From positions 1 through 60,439 of the forward strand of contig JBJKXC010000002.1 of NCBI GenBank assembly GCA_045561735.1: 60,439 bases of DNA, written 5' to 3'. Positions within the stretch are counted from its first letter, which is position 1. Each line of letters starts with the position of its first letter. The notes beneath the pieces are model-generated. The model saw only the letters and a list, made by a program, of their open reading frames with translations, ran no database searches and had not been told where the DNA came from. Position numbers and translations under genes: made by a program. This DNA comes from UBA3537 sp045561735 (GTDB taxonomy: Bacteria > Bacteroidota > Bacteroidia > Flavobacteriales > Flavobacteriaceae). This document shows, one piece after another, positions 41,959-49,779 of this stretch.

Positions 41959-42549
41959 ATGCAGAAAATATTTGTTGGTAATAAACCAATAATTTTGACC
42001 ACTCAGGTTGAAAAAGAGACGGATTTTAAAAATCTTTTAATCGATTCTGTCAGTATTGAAAAAAATTCTTTCTGTTTTAAAAAAAGATAAATACAAAAGC
42101 AGTGCATTTGATTGGAAGTGATCTGGACAGTATGTTGAAAAACATTTTTAAAATTTTTTACCAAATGTTATTGCTGGAGGCGGAAAAGTTTTAAATCCAT
42201 CTGATTGTATTTTTATTTATTTTCCGCAATGGCAAATGGGATTTGCCAAAAGGAAAAGCTGAATCCAATGAAACCATAGATAAAACAGCCCTGCGGGAGG
42301 TAGAAGAAGAAACAAGGTATTAAAGGTCTTTCTATTACAAAGCCACTTGACAATAACCTATCACATTTTCAAAAGAAACAATCAATATCAAATAAAAAAA
42401 ACCTACTGGTTTGAAATGTTTTTCGAAATATGATCGAGATTTAAAACCCCAATTGAATGAAGGCATCACAAAAGTCAAATGGATAGGACCTAAAAAACTT
42501 AAAAAAGTCAAGAAAAAATATCTACGCCAATATTGAATCGCTTATTTAA
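41959..42549 (+). pseudogene. NUDIX hydrolase gene broken by eight single-base indels
   Basis: Read in shifting frames, these 591 bases encode a NUDIX hydrolase of about 194 residues. It starts MQKIFVGNKPIILTTQVEKE, goes through 'PNVIAGGGKVLNPSD', then 'RNGKWDLPKGKAESNE', and ends 'YANIESLI' plus stop. The repaired NUDIX box fits GX5EX7REUXEEXGU (Gly of LPKGK, then Glu, REVEEETGI). Seven +1 shifts are needed, near 42061-42065, 42098, 42212, 42315, 42355, 42422 and 42519. One -1 shift is needed near 42155. The net is 6 bases, a multiple of 3. No in-frame stop appears once frames are corrected. Its neighbours pyrE and ddl are intact. Confidence 0.85.
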
Positions 42550-42593
42550 ATAATTAAGGCTTCAATATTCTTTATATTTTTTTTTTAATCTCT

Positions 42594-42601
42594 TATTTTT
42601 G
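42594..42601 (+). promoter_or_regulatory. -7 promoter element before the SulP remnant
   Basis: TATTTTTG matches TAnnTTTG and lies 20 bases before the ATG of the truncated SulP gene. The promoter seems to have survived the loss of the gene body. Confidence 0.45.
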
Positions 42602-42621
42602 CGGTTTAATATCAATTTAGG

Positions 42622-42756
42622 ATGAGAAAAATTTATTTTAAGCGCACTGCAAACACAAAAAACGATATTTTAAGTGGCTTGATTGTTGCCTTGGCTTTGG
42701 TACCAGAAGCCATGGCTTTTGCCCTTGAAAATGGGCTTTCAGAGTATAGCTTATAA
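42622..42756 (+). pseudogene. 5' remnant of a SulP-family anion transporter gene
   Basis: 44 codons from a good ATG, then stop. The sequence 'NDILSGLIVALALVPEAMAF' matches the conserved N-terminal helix of SulP (sulfate/bicarbonate-type) permeases, which normally continue for 500 residues or more. The frame ends in 'LSEYSL' and stop, directly against the end of coaD. The rest of the gene has been deleted. The remnant is too short to transport anything. Confidence 0.6.
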
Positions 42757-42766
42757 AAAATTGGTC

Positions 42767-43213
42767 TTAACAGCAGTAGGCACTAAATTTTCGTAAGCCC
42801 CCTTTGTAATGTATAATTTCTCGTACAATTGAGGATGAAATAAAAGAAGTTTCTACAGAAGCTAGTAAGAAAATAGTTTCAATTTCACCGACCTTTCGAT
42901 TGGTATGGGCTATTGCTTTTTCAAATTCAAAGTCCGTAGGATTTCTAAGACCTCTCAAAATAAAGTTGGCCTCAATTTCTTTACAGAAATCGGAGGTCAG
43001 GCCCGAATAAATCATGACTTTTATTTTGGGATTGTTCTTAAAAGTCTTTTCAATAAAACCCTTGCGTTCTTCAATGGAAAACATGTATTGTTTAGAAGAA
43101 TTTTCTCCAATCGCAACAATGACTTCGTCAAAAAGCGCTACACCTCTGTTAATAATGTCGCAATGCCCCAAAGTAATGGGGTCAAAGGATCCAGGAAATA
43201 TAGCACGTTTCAT
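42767..43213 (-). CDS. coaD: Phosphopantetheine adenylyltransferase with 3' frameshift
   Basis: 148 residues as read. CoaD makes dephospho-CoA and is normally essential. The nucleotide-binding motifs are intact: 'GSFDPITLGHCDII', 'GLRNPTDFEFE' and 'FISSSIVREII'. The last residues ('GGLRKFSAYCC') are wrong for the family. Removing one G from the run of five at 42798-42802 restores 'HYKGAYENLVPTAVKTNFL' and a stop at 42751, which is the expected ending. So a +1 shift replaces the last approximately 15 residues. The remaining protein keeps all catalytic motifs. It follows ddl by 9 bases. Confidence 0.9.
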   Translation of the reverse strand: MKRAIFPGSFDPITLGHCDIINRGVALFDEVIVAIGENSSKQYMFSIEERKGFIEKTFKNNPKIKVMIYSGLTSDFCKEIEANFILRGLRNPTDFEFEKAIAHTNRKVGEIETIFLLASVETSFISSSIVREIIHYKGGLRKFSAYCC

Positions 43214-43222
43214 GTTATAAAG

Positions 43223-44206
43223 TTAATCATTTTTAGCAACTACCATTTCAATTGCATTGGTAAAAAGTTCGGAAAGACTGATACCAGCACAAGCCGCTTG
43301 TTTTGGAAAAATACTCTCTTTGGTCAGTCCGGGAACTGTATTCATTTCAATAAAATAGGGCACATCTCCTTTAAAGATAAATTCACTTCTCGAAAAGCCT
43401 TTCATATTTAATATTTCGTAGATGGATTTTGCCATTTCTCTCACATTTTTTTCTTGAACTTCAGAAATAAGCGCTGGCGTAATTTCATCAGATTTTCCAA
43501 GGTATTTTGCCTCGTAATCAAAGAAATCATTTTCTGATATAATTTCAGTAATTGGCAAAACGATTACCTTTCCCTTGTAATTTAAAACCCCAACAGTGAC
43601 TTCAGTTCCTTCTAAAAATGCTTCAATAATAAGTTCATCGTCATATTCAAAAGCGTTGTCAATGGCCGCCTGCAGGTTTTCTATTTTATTAACCTTGGTC
43701 ACGCCAAAACTACTGCCTGATCGGTTGGCTTTGACAAAACAAGGTAAACCTACACGATTAATAATTTCTTTGGGGTAAACCGTGTCTTTTTTGTTTAGTG
43801 GATATGAAACAGCCGTTGGAATATCATAAGCTTTTAGCACATTGAGGCAGTCTCGTTTGTTAAAAGTCAAGGCCGCTTGGTACATGTCACAGCTTGTATG
43901 CGGAAGTTTCAAAAGATTAAAGTAAGCCTGCATAAACCCATCTTCTCCTGGCGCCCCGTGAATGGTATTAAACACACAGTCAAAATGAATGATTTGATCT
44001 TTTGTTTGTACAGAAAAATCACTCATATTTACAGGGAATTCTTTATTTTCAGCATCCACATAAACCCATTTATCTTTTGTGATGTGAATGCAATAAGCAT
44101 TGTATAAATCTTTGGGCAGCTGTTCGAAAACAACCTGTCCGCTTTTAAGTGAAATTCCATATTCACTTGAAAACCCCCCCATAATGATGGCAATATTTTG
44201 TTTCAT
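43223..44206 (-). CDS. ddl: D-alanine--D-alanine ligase
   Basis: 327 residues, ATP-grasp enzyme that makes D-Ala-D-Ala for peptidoglycan. Motifs: N-terminal 'IIMGGFSSEYGISLKSG', ATP-grasp loop 'CFVKANRSGSSFGVTKV', 'EAFLEGTEVTVGVL', and the metal site 'FIEMNTVPGLTKESIFPKQ'. Length is normal. Head of a probable ddl-coaD unit, divergent from the PASTA-rluD genes, a gene order familiar from flavobacteria. Confidence 0.96.
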   Translation of the reverse strand: MKQNIAIIMGGFSSEYGISLKSGQVVFEQLPKDLYNAYCIHITKDKWVYVDAENKEFPVNMSDFSVQTKDQIIHFDCVFNTIHGAPGEDGFMQAYFNLLKLPHTSCDMYQAALTFNKRDCLNVLKAYDIPTAVSYPLNKKDTVYPKEIINRVGLPCFVKANRSGSSFGVTKVNKIENLQAAIDNAFEYDDELIIEAFLEGTEVTVGVLNYKGKVIVLPITEIISENDFFDYEAKYLGKSDEITPALISEVQEKNVREMAKSIYEILNMKGFSRSEFIFKGDVPYFIEMNTVPGLTKESIFPKQAACAGISLSELFTNAIEMVVAKND

Positions 44207-44320
44207 GCTTATAATTTATTTTGTAAAAATATCACTTTTTTATAGACCCTGTTTTTAATTTTCAAATATTAAACCTTATAAAACTAAAATAATTGGCTTA
44301 ATTTCTCTCAAAAAAATGTT

Positions 44321-44328
44321 TAGCTTTG
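44321..44328 (+). promoter_or_regulatory. -7 promoter element for the PASTA-rluD operon
   Basis: TAGCTTTG fits TAnnTTTG and ends 14 bases before the ATG at 44343. It overlaps the codons that follow an earlier in-frame ATG at 44316, so it decides the start in favour of 44343. Confidence 0.5.
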
Positions 44329-44342
44329 CTAAAATTGTGCCC

Positions 44343-44903
44343 ATGAATTTTATTCGATTTTTGTTCAGTAGATCTTTAATAAAACAGCTTATTCTGGCTT
44401 TATTAGTCATTCTACTGGTTTCCTTTTTGACTTTAAAATGGTTAAAATATTACACCAATCACGGTACATTCGTTGAAGTCCCGAGCCTGTTGGGTTTGTC
44501 TTTAAATGATGCCGATAAAACCCTTAAAAGTTTTGAATTGGTGGCTCAGGTACAAGATTCTTCAAATTATAATCCAAAATATCCTTCTCGGGCAGTAATT
44601 GAGCAAGAACCTATTGCTGGCTCCAAAGTCAAAGAAACTAGGAAAATTTACTTGATTTTAAACCCTTCAGATTATAAAAATGTTCGACTACCTGACGTCA
44701 TTCGTAGTACTTTAAGAGAAACAAAACCTACACTAGAGGTATTGGGTTTTAAAATTGGCACGCATGTCTATGAGGATGATATTGGGAAAGATGAGGTTTT
44801 AGAAATGCGGTACAAAGGCAAAAAAGTCAACCCTGGTGATTTGCTAAAAAAAACATCTGTGATAGACCTTGTTTTAGGTAATGGAATCCGTAAGTTAAAT
44901 TGA
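44343..44903 (+). CDS. PASTA-domain membrane protein
   Basis: 186 residues from ATG 44343. One N-terminal membrane helix (about 13-31, 'LILALLVILLVSFLTL') is followed by an extracytoplasmic part with PASTA-like repeats: 'VPSLLGLSLNDADKTLKSF' with 'VIEQEPIAGSKVK', then 'LPDVIRSTLRETKPTLEVLG'. PASTA domains bind peptidoglycan or muropeptides, fitting the neighbouring ddl gene. No kinase domain is present. Its stop overlaps the rluD start (TGATG). Confidence 0.87.
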   Translation: MNFIRFLFSRSLIKQLILALLVILLVSFLTLKWLKYYTNHGTFVEVPSLLGLSLNDADKTLKSFELVAQVQDSSNYNPKYPSRAVIEQEPIAGSKVKETRKIYLILNPSDYKNVRLPDVIRSTLRETKPTLEVLGFKIGTHVYEDDIGKDEVLEMRYKGKKVNPGDLLKKTSVIDLVLGNGIRKLN

Positions 44904-45934
44904 TGGAATATTCTCATGACCATTTGGATCCGCAAAACGATCTTTACGAGCATTTTTCTATTGCAGTTGACAAAGGCCAACAACCCCTACGTATTGATAA
45001 ATATTTGATGAATTTTGTAGAAAATGCAACGAGAAATAAAATTCAAGCTGCTGCAAAATCAGGTCACATTTTTGTAAATGAAGTAGCAGTTAAATCCAAC
45101 TACAAAGTCAAATCAGAGGACCAAATTCGTGTTATGTTTTCACATCCCCCTCACGAAAACCTTTTGGTACCCGAAAACATTCCAATAGATGTGATTTACG
45201 AAGACGATTCCTTGCTAGTCGTTAATAAGCCAGCGGCAATGGTCGTCCATCCCGGTCATGGCAATTATTCAGGAACCCTAATCAATGCCTTGCTTTATCA
45301 TTTTGATAATTTACCCAAGAATAGCAGCAACCGCCCAGGCTTGGTTCACCGTATCGATAAAGATACCAGCGGGCTTTTGGTGGTTGCTAAAAACGAACAT
45401 GTCATGGCCCATCTGTCGGCTCAATTTAAAGCCAAAACCAGTGAGCGTTCTTATATTGCTTTAGTTTGGGGAAATATTGAAAACGACAAAGGATCGATTG
45501 AAGGAAACATAGGAAGACATCCAAAAAACAGGCTTCAAAACAGCGTATTTTTGGACGAAGACGCCCATAAGGGAAAGCCAGCAGTTACGCATTTCGAAGT
45601 TTTAGAACGCCTGGGATATGTAACTCTGGTAAGATGCACCCTTGAAACAGGCCGTACCCACCAAATTCGCGTCCACATGAAACACATTGGGCACACCCTT
45701 TTTAATGACGAGCGTTACGGCGGTGATAAGATTTTAAAAGGTACGACTTTTACAAAATACAAGCAGTTCGTTGACAATTGCTTTAAAGTACTTCCAAGGC
45801 AAGCCTTGCACGCTAAGACATTGGGTTTTGTACATCCAACGAACAACGAATGGCTTTCATTCACTTGTAATATGCCAGAAGACATGAGTAATTGCATTGA
45901 AAAATGGCGGGTTTATTCCAAGCATACGCATTAG
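44903..45934 (+). CDS. rluD: 23S rRNA pseudouridine synthase, RluD family
   Basis: 343 residues from the ATG at 44903 that overlaps the PASTA gene stop by one base. An N-terminal S4 RNA-binding domain (about 30-90, 'LRIDKYLMNFV') precedes the synthase domain. The catalytic Asp lies in 'VHRIDKDTSGLLVVAKN', and 'LETGRTHQIRVHM' and 'LHAKTLGFVHP' follow. It modifies large-subunit rRNA uridines in the RluD manner; the exact site is inferred from family. Confidence 0.93.
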   Translation: MEYSHDHLDPQNDLYEHFSIAVDKGQQPLRIDKYLMNFVENATRNKIQAAAKSGHIFVNEVAVKSNYKVKSEDQIRVMFSHPPHENLLVPENIPIDVIYEDDSLLVVNKPAAMVVHPGHGNYSGTLINALLYHFDNLPKNSSNRPGLVHRIDKDTSGLLVVAKNEHVMAHLSAQFKAKTSERSYIALVWGNIENDKGSIEGNIGRHPKNRLQNSVFLDEDAHKGKPAVTHFEVLERLGYVTLVRCTLETGRTHQIRVHMKHIGHTLFNDERYGGDKILKGTTFTKYKQFVDNCFKVLPRQALHAKTLGFVHPTNNEWLSFTCNMPEDMSNCIEKWRVYSKHTH

Positions 45935-46010
45935 GATTGCATTGATTTTTCTAAAATGGCTATATCAAAAATATTGAGTGCTAACTTTTTTTAATTTTGA
46001 AATTTGTTGG

Positions 46011-46018
46011 TATTTTTG
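46011..46018 (+). promoter_or_regulatory. -7 promoter element for yaaA
   Basis: TATTTTTG fits TAnnTTTG and ends 19 bases before the ATG at 46038, supporting that ATG as the original start of the frameshifted gene. Confidence 0.45.
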
Positions 46019-46037
46019 AATGTAAATATATATTGTT

Positions 46038-46797
46038 ATGAAACTTGTTATTTCTCCCGCCAAGTCACTAAATTTTGAGAGTGAATTACCGACAGGATTC
46101 AGTTCAGAAGGCTGTTTTTTTAAAGGAAGCTCAACAACTCAATGCACTTTTGAAGGAGAAATCTCCCAAGGCACTTTCTAAACTCATGCATATTTCCCCA
46201 AAACTCAGCAGTTTAAATTATGAGCGCAACCAAGCTTGGAGGCTTCCTTTCAACGCTAAAAATTCCCGTCAAGCAATCTACGCTTTCAGTGGCGATGTGT
46301 ACCGTGGTTTGGATGCCTATAGCATTTCAGAAGATAAATTAGAGCGATTGCAAAACACAGTTCGTATCATTTCAGGGCTGTATGGTTTGTTAAAACCGAT
46401 GGATTTGATTCAAGCCTATCGTTTGGAAATGGGGACTAAGTTTCCTGTGGGCAAACACAAGAATCTCTACGAATTCTGGCGTCAAAAAGTAACATCTTCC
46501 CTAAACGAAGAGATGGCACAAAATGAATTGTTGGTTAATCTTGCAAGTCAAGAATATTTTAAAGCTATTGACACCAAAGTTCTTAAAGCGCCCTTAGTTC
46601 ACATTGACTTTAAAGAATTTAAAAACGGTCAATACAAAACCATTGCTATTTTTTCTAAATTGGCTCGTGGTCTTATGACGCGCCATATTGTGGAAACTAA
46701 GGCGGAAACAGTTGAAGCACTAAAAACTTTTAATGCAGAGCGCTACGCTTTTCATGCCAATCTTTCTTCTGAGAATAAATTGGTTTTTACCCGCTAG
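46038..46797 (+). pseudogene. yaaA: YaaA (peroxide-stress, UPF0246) gene with a +1 frameshift near its 5' end
   Basis: From ATG 46038 the frame reads MKLVISPAKSLNFESELPT, the conserved YaaA N-terminus, then runs into an unrelated frame. The rest of the protein ('SVQKAVFLKEAQQLN' to 'YAFHANLSSENKLVF') is in the next frame down to 46797. Dropping one G from GG at 46095-46096 joins the two as ELPT-DSVQKAVF. Repaired length is about 252 residues, normal for YaaA, which limits oxidative DNA damage during peroxide stress. Translation from an internal TTG at 46075 would lack the conserved first 18 residues. Sequencing error or recent mutation. Confidence 0.85.
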
Positions 46798-47171
46798 GGT
46801 TTAAAACGCACTGGGATTTCTAAAGTTACTAACTTGTGTTCCTTAATAAAATCTCCTTCCGGCTCATGCGGAATGACAAGCAGTCCTCCGCAACTGTCTT
46901 CTGCATTGAATTTTAAGGTATTTGTAAACACCACTGGACCAGATCTGGTCAAAGCGCCTATGGCTAATCTCTTACCATTTGCATTAAAAAGTTGCACGTC
47001 CCCAATCTGCCCCTCAAAGGCGCCCCACATTCCCATAGGATTGAAAATAATTTCAACAGGCGAGTTGATGATATCTTGTGGCTCAATATTGACCGTTGAA
47101 AGTTGTGGCTTAGGGCTTTTACAACCAAATAAGGCTGCACTAAGCAGTAGATAGAAGAACTTTGATTTCAT
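46794..47171 (-). CDS. Putative lipoprotein of unknown function
   Basis: 125 residues from ATG 47171 (an in-frame extension to 47195 is less likely). The signal peptide ends in a lipobox 'SAALFGCKSP', so it should be lipidated and face the periplasm or outer surface. The mature part is short and beta-rich ('PVEIIFNPMGMWGAFEGQIG', 'GALTRSGPVVFTNTLKF') with two Cys close to the end of the central region. I know it only as a conserved flavobacterial type. It overlaps the end of yaaA by 4 bases and lies just downstream of trpA. Confidence 0.7.
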   Translation of the reverse strand: MKSKFFYLLLSAALFGCKSPKPQLSTVNIEPQDIINSPVEIIFNPMGMWGAFEGQIGDVQLFNANGKRLAIGALTRSGPVVFTNTLKFNAEDSCGGLLVIPHEPEGDFIKEHKLVTLEIPVRFKP

Positions 47172-47216
47172 AAGATTTGATTTGGGATCCATCAAATCTA
47201 ATAAAAAAATCTAGAC

Positions 47217-47981
47217 TCAAGCTGTAATTTTAGCAATAAAATCAGGAATTTTAGAGACGCCTTTGTTAGCTAAAAATTTGATAAAGGCACTGCCAATAAT
47301 GGCCCCTTTTGCATGGGTTGTAGCCTGTCTAAAAGTTTCATTATTTGAAATTCCAAACCCAACGATTTGAGGGCTCTTCAATTTTAAATCGGCAACCCGT
47401 TTAAAGTAGTCTTGTTGTTTTTGACCGAATCCGCTTTGAGCGCCCGTTGTACTGGCACTGCTCACCATATAAATAAAACCGTTTGAAATGGAATCCATAT
47501 AACGAATTCTAGCATCCGAGGTCTGAGGCGTGATTAAAAAAATATTTAACAAGCCATAACGCTCAAAAATGGTTTTGTATGCTTCGTGATAGACCTGAGC
47601 GGGCAAGTCAGGAATGATAAATCCATCGATGCCTACGGCTTGACATTTTTTACAAAATGCTTCTACTCCATATTGTAGTATTGGATTGAAATAACCCATT
47701 AAAATTAGAGGAATTGAAACCTCTTTTCGAATTTCTCTTAGCTGTTCAAAAAGCAACTCTGTATGCATACCGTTTTTAAGTGCTTTCGTAGAACTCTGTT
47801 GGATGGTAGGGCCATCGGCTAGGGGATCGCTAAAAGGAAGTCCAATTTCAATCATATCAACGCCACTTTTTTCTAGATTCTTAATGATTTCTACAGTGTC
47901 GTTTAGCGCTGGAAATCCTGCCGAAAAATAGATGGAGATTAGCTTTTTATCTTCTTTAAGTTTTGCTTGAATTCGGTTCAT
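47217..47981 (-). CDS. trpA: Tryptophan synthase alpha chain
   Basis: 254 residues from ATG 47981; a GTG at 47990 overlapping the trpB stop is an alternative. TrpA cleaves indole-3-glycerol phosphate to indole, which is channelled to TrpB. Catalytic Glu is in 'MIEIGLPFSDPLADGP' and Asp in 'GIDGFIIPDLP' (family Asp60-equivalent in 'PFSDPLADGP'). Last gene of the trp operon. Confidence 0.96.
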   Translation of the reverse strand: MNRIQAKLKEDKKLISIYFSAGFPALNDTVEIIKNLEKSGVDMIEIGLPFSDPLADGPTIQQSSTKALKNGMHTELLFEQLREIRKEVSIPLILMGYFNPILQYGVEAFCKKCQAVGIDGFIIPDLPAQVYHEAYKTIFERYGLLNIFLITPQTSDARIRYMDSISNGFIYMVSSASTTGAQSGFGQKQQDYFKRVADLKLKSPQIVGFGISNNETFRQATTHAKGAIIGSAFIKFLANKGVSKIPDFIAKITA

Positions 47982-47986
47982 CAATA

Positions 47987-49168
47987 TCACAATTTAAAAT
48001 AATCGATATAAGTGTTTAAGTCTTTGTCGCCGCGCCCAGACAAGCAAATAACGACCACATCATCGGGTTTAAAAACTTTTGTTTCAAAAATTGCAAAGGC
48101 ATGGGCAGTTTCAATGGCGGGAATGATGCCTTCCAATTGCGACAATTCCAGTCCTGCAGTCATGGCCTCATCATCCGTAACTGGAATAAATTCTGCGCGC
48201 TTGCTTGTGAAAAGATGCGCATGCATGGGACCTACTCCGGGATAATCTAAACCTGCAGAAATTGAGTAAGGTTCTGTAATTTGTCCATCACTGGTTTGCA
48301 TTAAAAGGGTTTTACTGCCGTGAATGATACCTTCTTTTCCCAGAATGGAAGTGGCTGCACTTTCCCCAGAATCCACGCCTTTTCCTGCAGCTTCGACTGC
48401 AATGAGGCCTACATCTGTATCGTCTAAAAAATGATAATAGGCACCCGCGGCATTGCTACCACCGCCCACACAGGCCACCACATAATTGGGGTTTTCTTTG
48501 CCTTCCATCGCTTTGAGCTGCCATTTTATTTCTTCTGAGACTACCGATTGAAAGCGGGAGACCATGTCTGGATAGGGGTGTGGACCGACAGCACTTCCGA
48601 TGATGTAGTGGGTATCCTCGGGGTGATTGATCCAATCGCGGATTGCTTCATTTGTGGCATCCTTAAGCGTTTTACTTCCTGATGTTGCTGCCCGTACTTC
48701 GGCTCCAAGCATCTTCATTCGGGCAACATTGGGCGCTTGACGCGCAATGTCCACTTCGCCCATGTAGACAATGCATTTAAGTCCAGCCAAGGCACAAACA
48801 GTGGCTGTTGCCACCCCATGTTGTCCTGCACCTGTTTCTGCAATAATACGTGATTTCCCCAAGCGTTTTGCAACCAATATCTGACCAATAGTGTTGTTTA
48901 CTTTATGCGCCCCAGTATGGCATAAATCTTCGCGCTTGAAGTATATTTTAGTGTTGTATTTTTCTGAAAAACGTTTTGCGAAGTAAAGTGGGGTTGGACG
49001 CCCGACATAATCTTTAAGCAATTTTTCAAATTCGGATTTGAAGTCAGGTGCTGCCATGATGCTCAAATATTTTTGGCGTAAATCTTCTATGTTTGGATAG
49101 AGCATTTCTGGGATAAATGCGCCACCAAATTGGCCATAATAACCTTTTTTATCTACGTTATAATTCAT
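47987..49168 (-). CDS. trpB: Tryptophan synthase beta chain
   Basis: 393 residues, PLP enzyme that condenses indole with serine. The PLP Lys is in 'GAHKVNNTIGQILVAK' and the catalytic Glu in 'AETGAGQHGVATA'. The phosphate-binding 'VGGGSNAAG' is present. TrpB1 type, paired with trpA, and overlapping trpF by 4 bases. Confidence 0.97.
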   Translation of the reverse strand: MNYNVDKKGYYGQFGGAFIPEMLYPNIEDLRQKYLSIMAAPDFKSEFEKLLKDYVGRPTPLYFAKRFSEKYNTKIYFKREDLCHTGAHKVNNTIGQILVAKRLGKSRIIAETGAGQHGVATATVCALAGLKCIVYMGEVDIARQAPNVARMKMLGAEVRAATSGSKTLKDATNEAIRDWINHPEDTHYIIGSAVGPHPYPDMVSRFQSVVSEEIKWQLKAMEGKENPNYVVACVGGGSNAAGAYYHFLDDTDVGLIAVEAAGKGVDSGESAATSILGKEGIIHGSKTLLMQTSDGQITEPYSISAGLDYPGVGPMHAHLFTSKRAEFIPVTDDEAMTAGLELSQLEGIIPAIETAHAFAIFETKVFKPDDVVVICLSGRGDKDLNTYIDYFKL

Positions 49169-49779
49169 AATTTTTGAATAAATGATTTAAGTTTAATGGG
49201 GTCTTTATATGCTGGTTGAAGCTCAAATTTACTGTTGACATCAACCGCATGGCATTTTTCTGCTATTTTACTGCTCCTAAAGGTTTTAAGTTTTTCAATA
49301 TCTTTAATTCCAATGCCTCCACTTAAAAAATAGGGTGTTTCAGAATTGTAATTTTTTAGAACTTCCCAATCGAAACAAAACCCATTACCACCGGGGTTTG
49401 GTCCTTTGGTGTCAAACAGAAAATAATCTGCATGGGGTTCATAAGGAGTCAGTTCGCTGAAATCAAATTGATCTTTGACAGAAAAAGCTTTGATAATTTC
49501 GATGGCATCAGTTTTAAGCTCGTGGCAATATTCTGGAGATTCCGTTCCATGCAATTGCACCACTTCAAGGTCATATTCCGGAATTGCTTTTTGCACCACC
49601 TCAAGGTGGGCATTGACAAAAACCCCAACTTTTGTTATGCCCTCTGGAATTTGTGGAATTTTTTCTGTTACACAACGTGCGCTATTCCTATAGAAAATAA
49701 AGCCCATATAATCTGGTTTAAGCGCAGCAATTGCTTTGATATTGGCCTTGTATTTCATCCCACAGACTTTAAGTTTCAT
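49165..49779 (-). CDS. trpF: Phosphoribosylanthranilate isomerase
   Basis: 204 residues, TIM barrel. The catalytic Cys is in 'LKVCGMKYKANI', the Asp in 'YFLFDTKGPNPGGNG', and 'LSGGIGIKDIEKL' and 'AVDVNSKFE' close the barrel. It converts PRA to CdRP. It overlaps trpC by 4 bases. Confidence 0.95.
   Translation of the reverse strand: MKLKVCGMKYKANIKAIAALKPDYMGFIFYRNSARCVTEKIPQIPEGITKVGVFVNAHLEVVQKAIPEYDLEVVQLHGTESPEYCHELKTDAIEIIKAFSVKDQFDFSELTPYEPHADYFLFDTKGPNPGGNGFCFDWEVLKNYNSETPYFLSGGIGIKDIEKLKTFRSSKIAEKCHAVDVNSKFELQPAYKDPIKLKSFIQKL

Noticed and set aside
41959..42549. Programmed frameshifting in the NUDIX gene
   Set aside because: Eight shifts in one gene, without slippery sites and stimulatory structures at each, is not plausible as programmed recoding; decay or error is simpler.
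42905..43411. 168-residue open frame on + strand across coaD and ddl
   Set aside because: Spans two well-supported genes on the other strand and their junction; composition is that of a reverse shadow.
44316..44342. Earlier ATG for the PASTA protein
   Set aside because: The -7 box TAGCTTTG sits within these codons, and the membrane-protein start at 44343 is typical.
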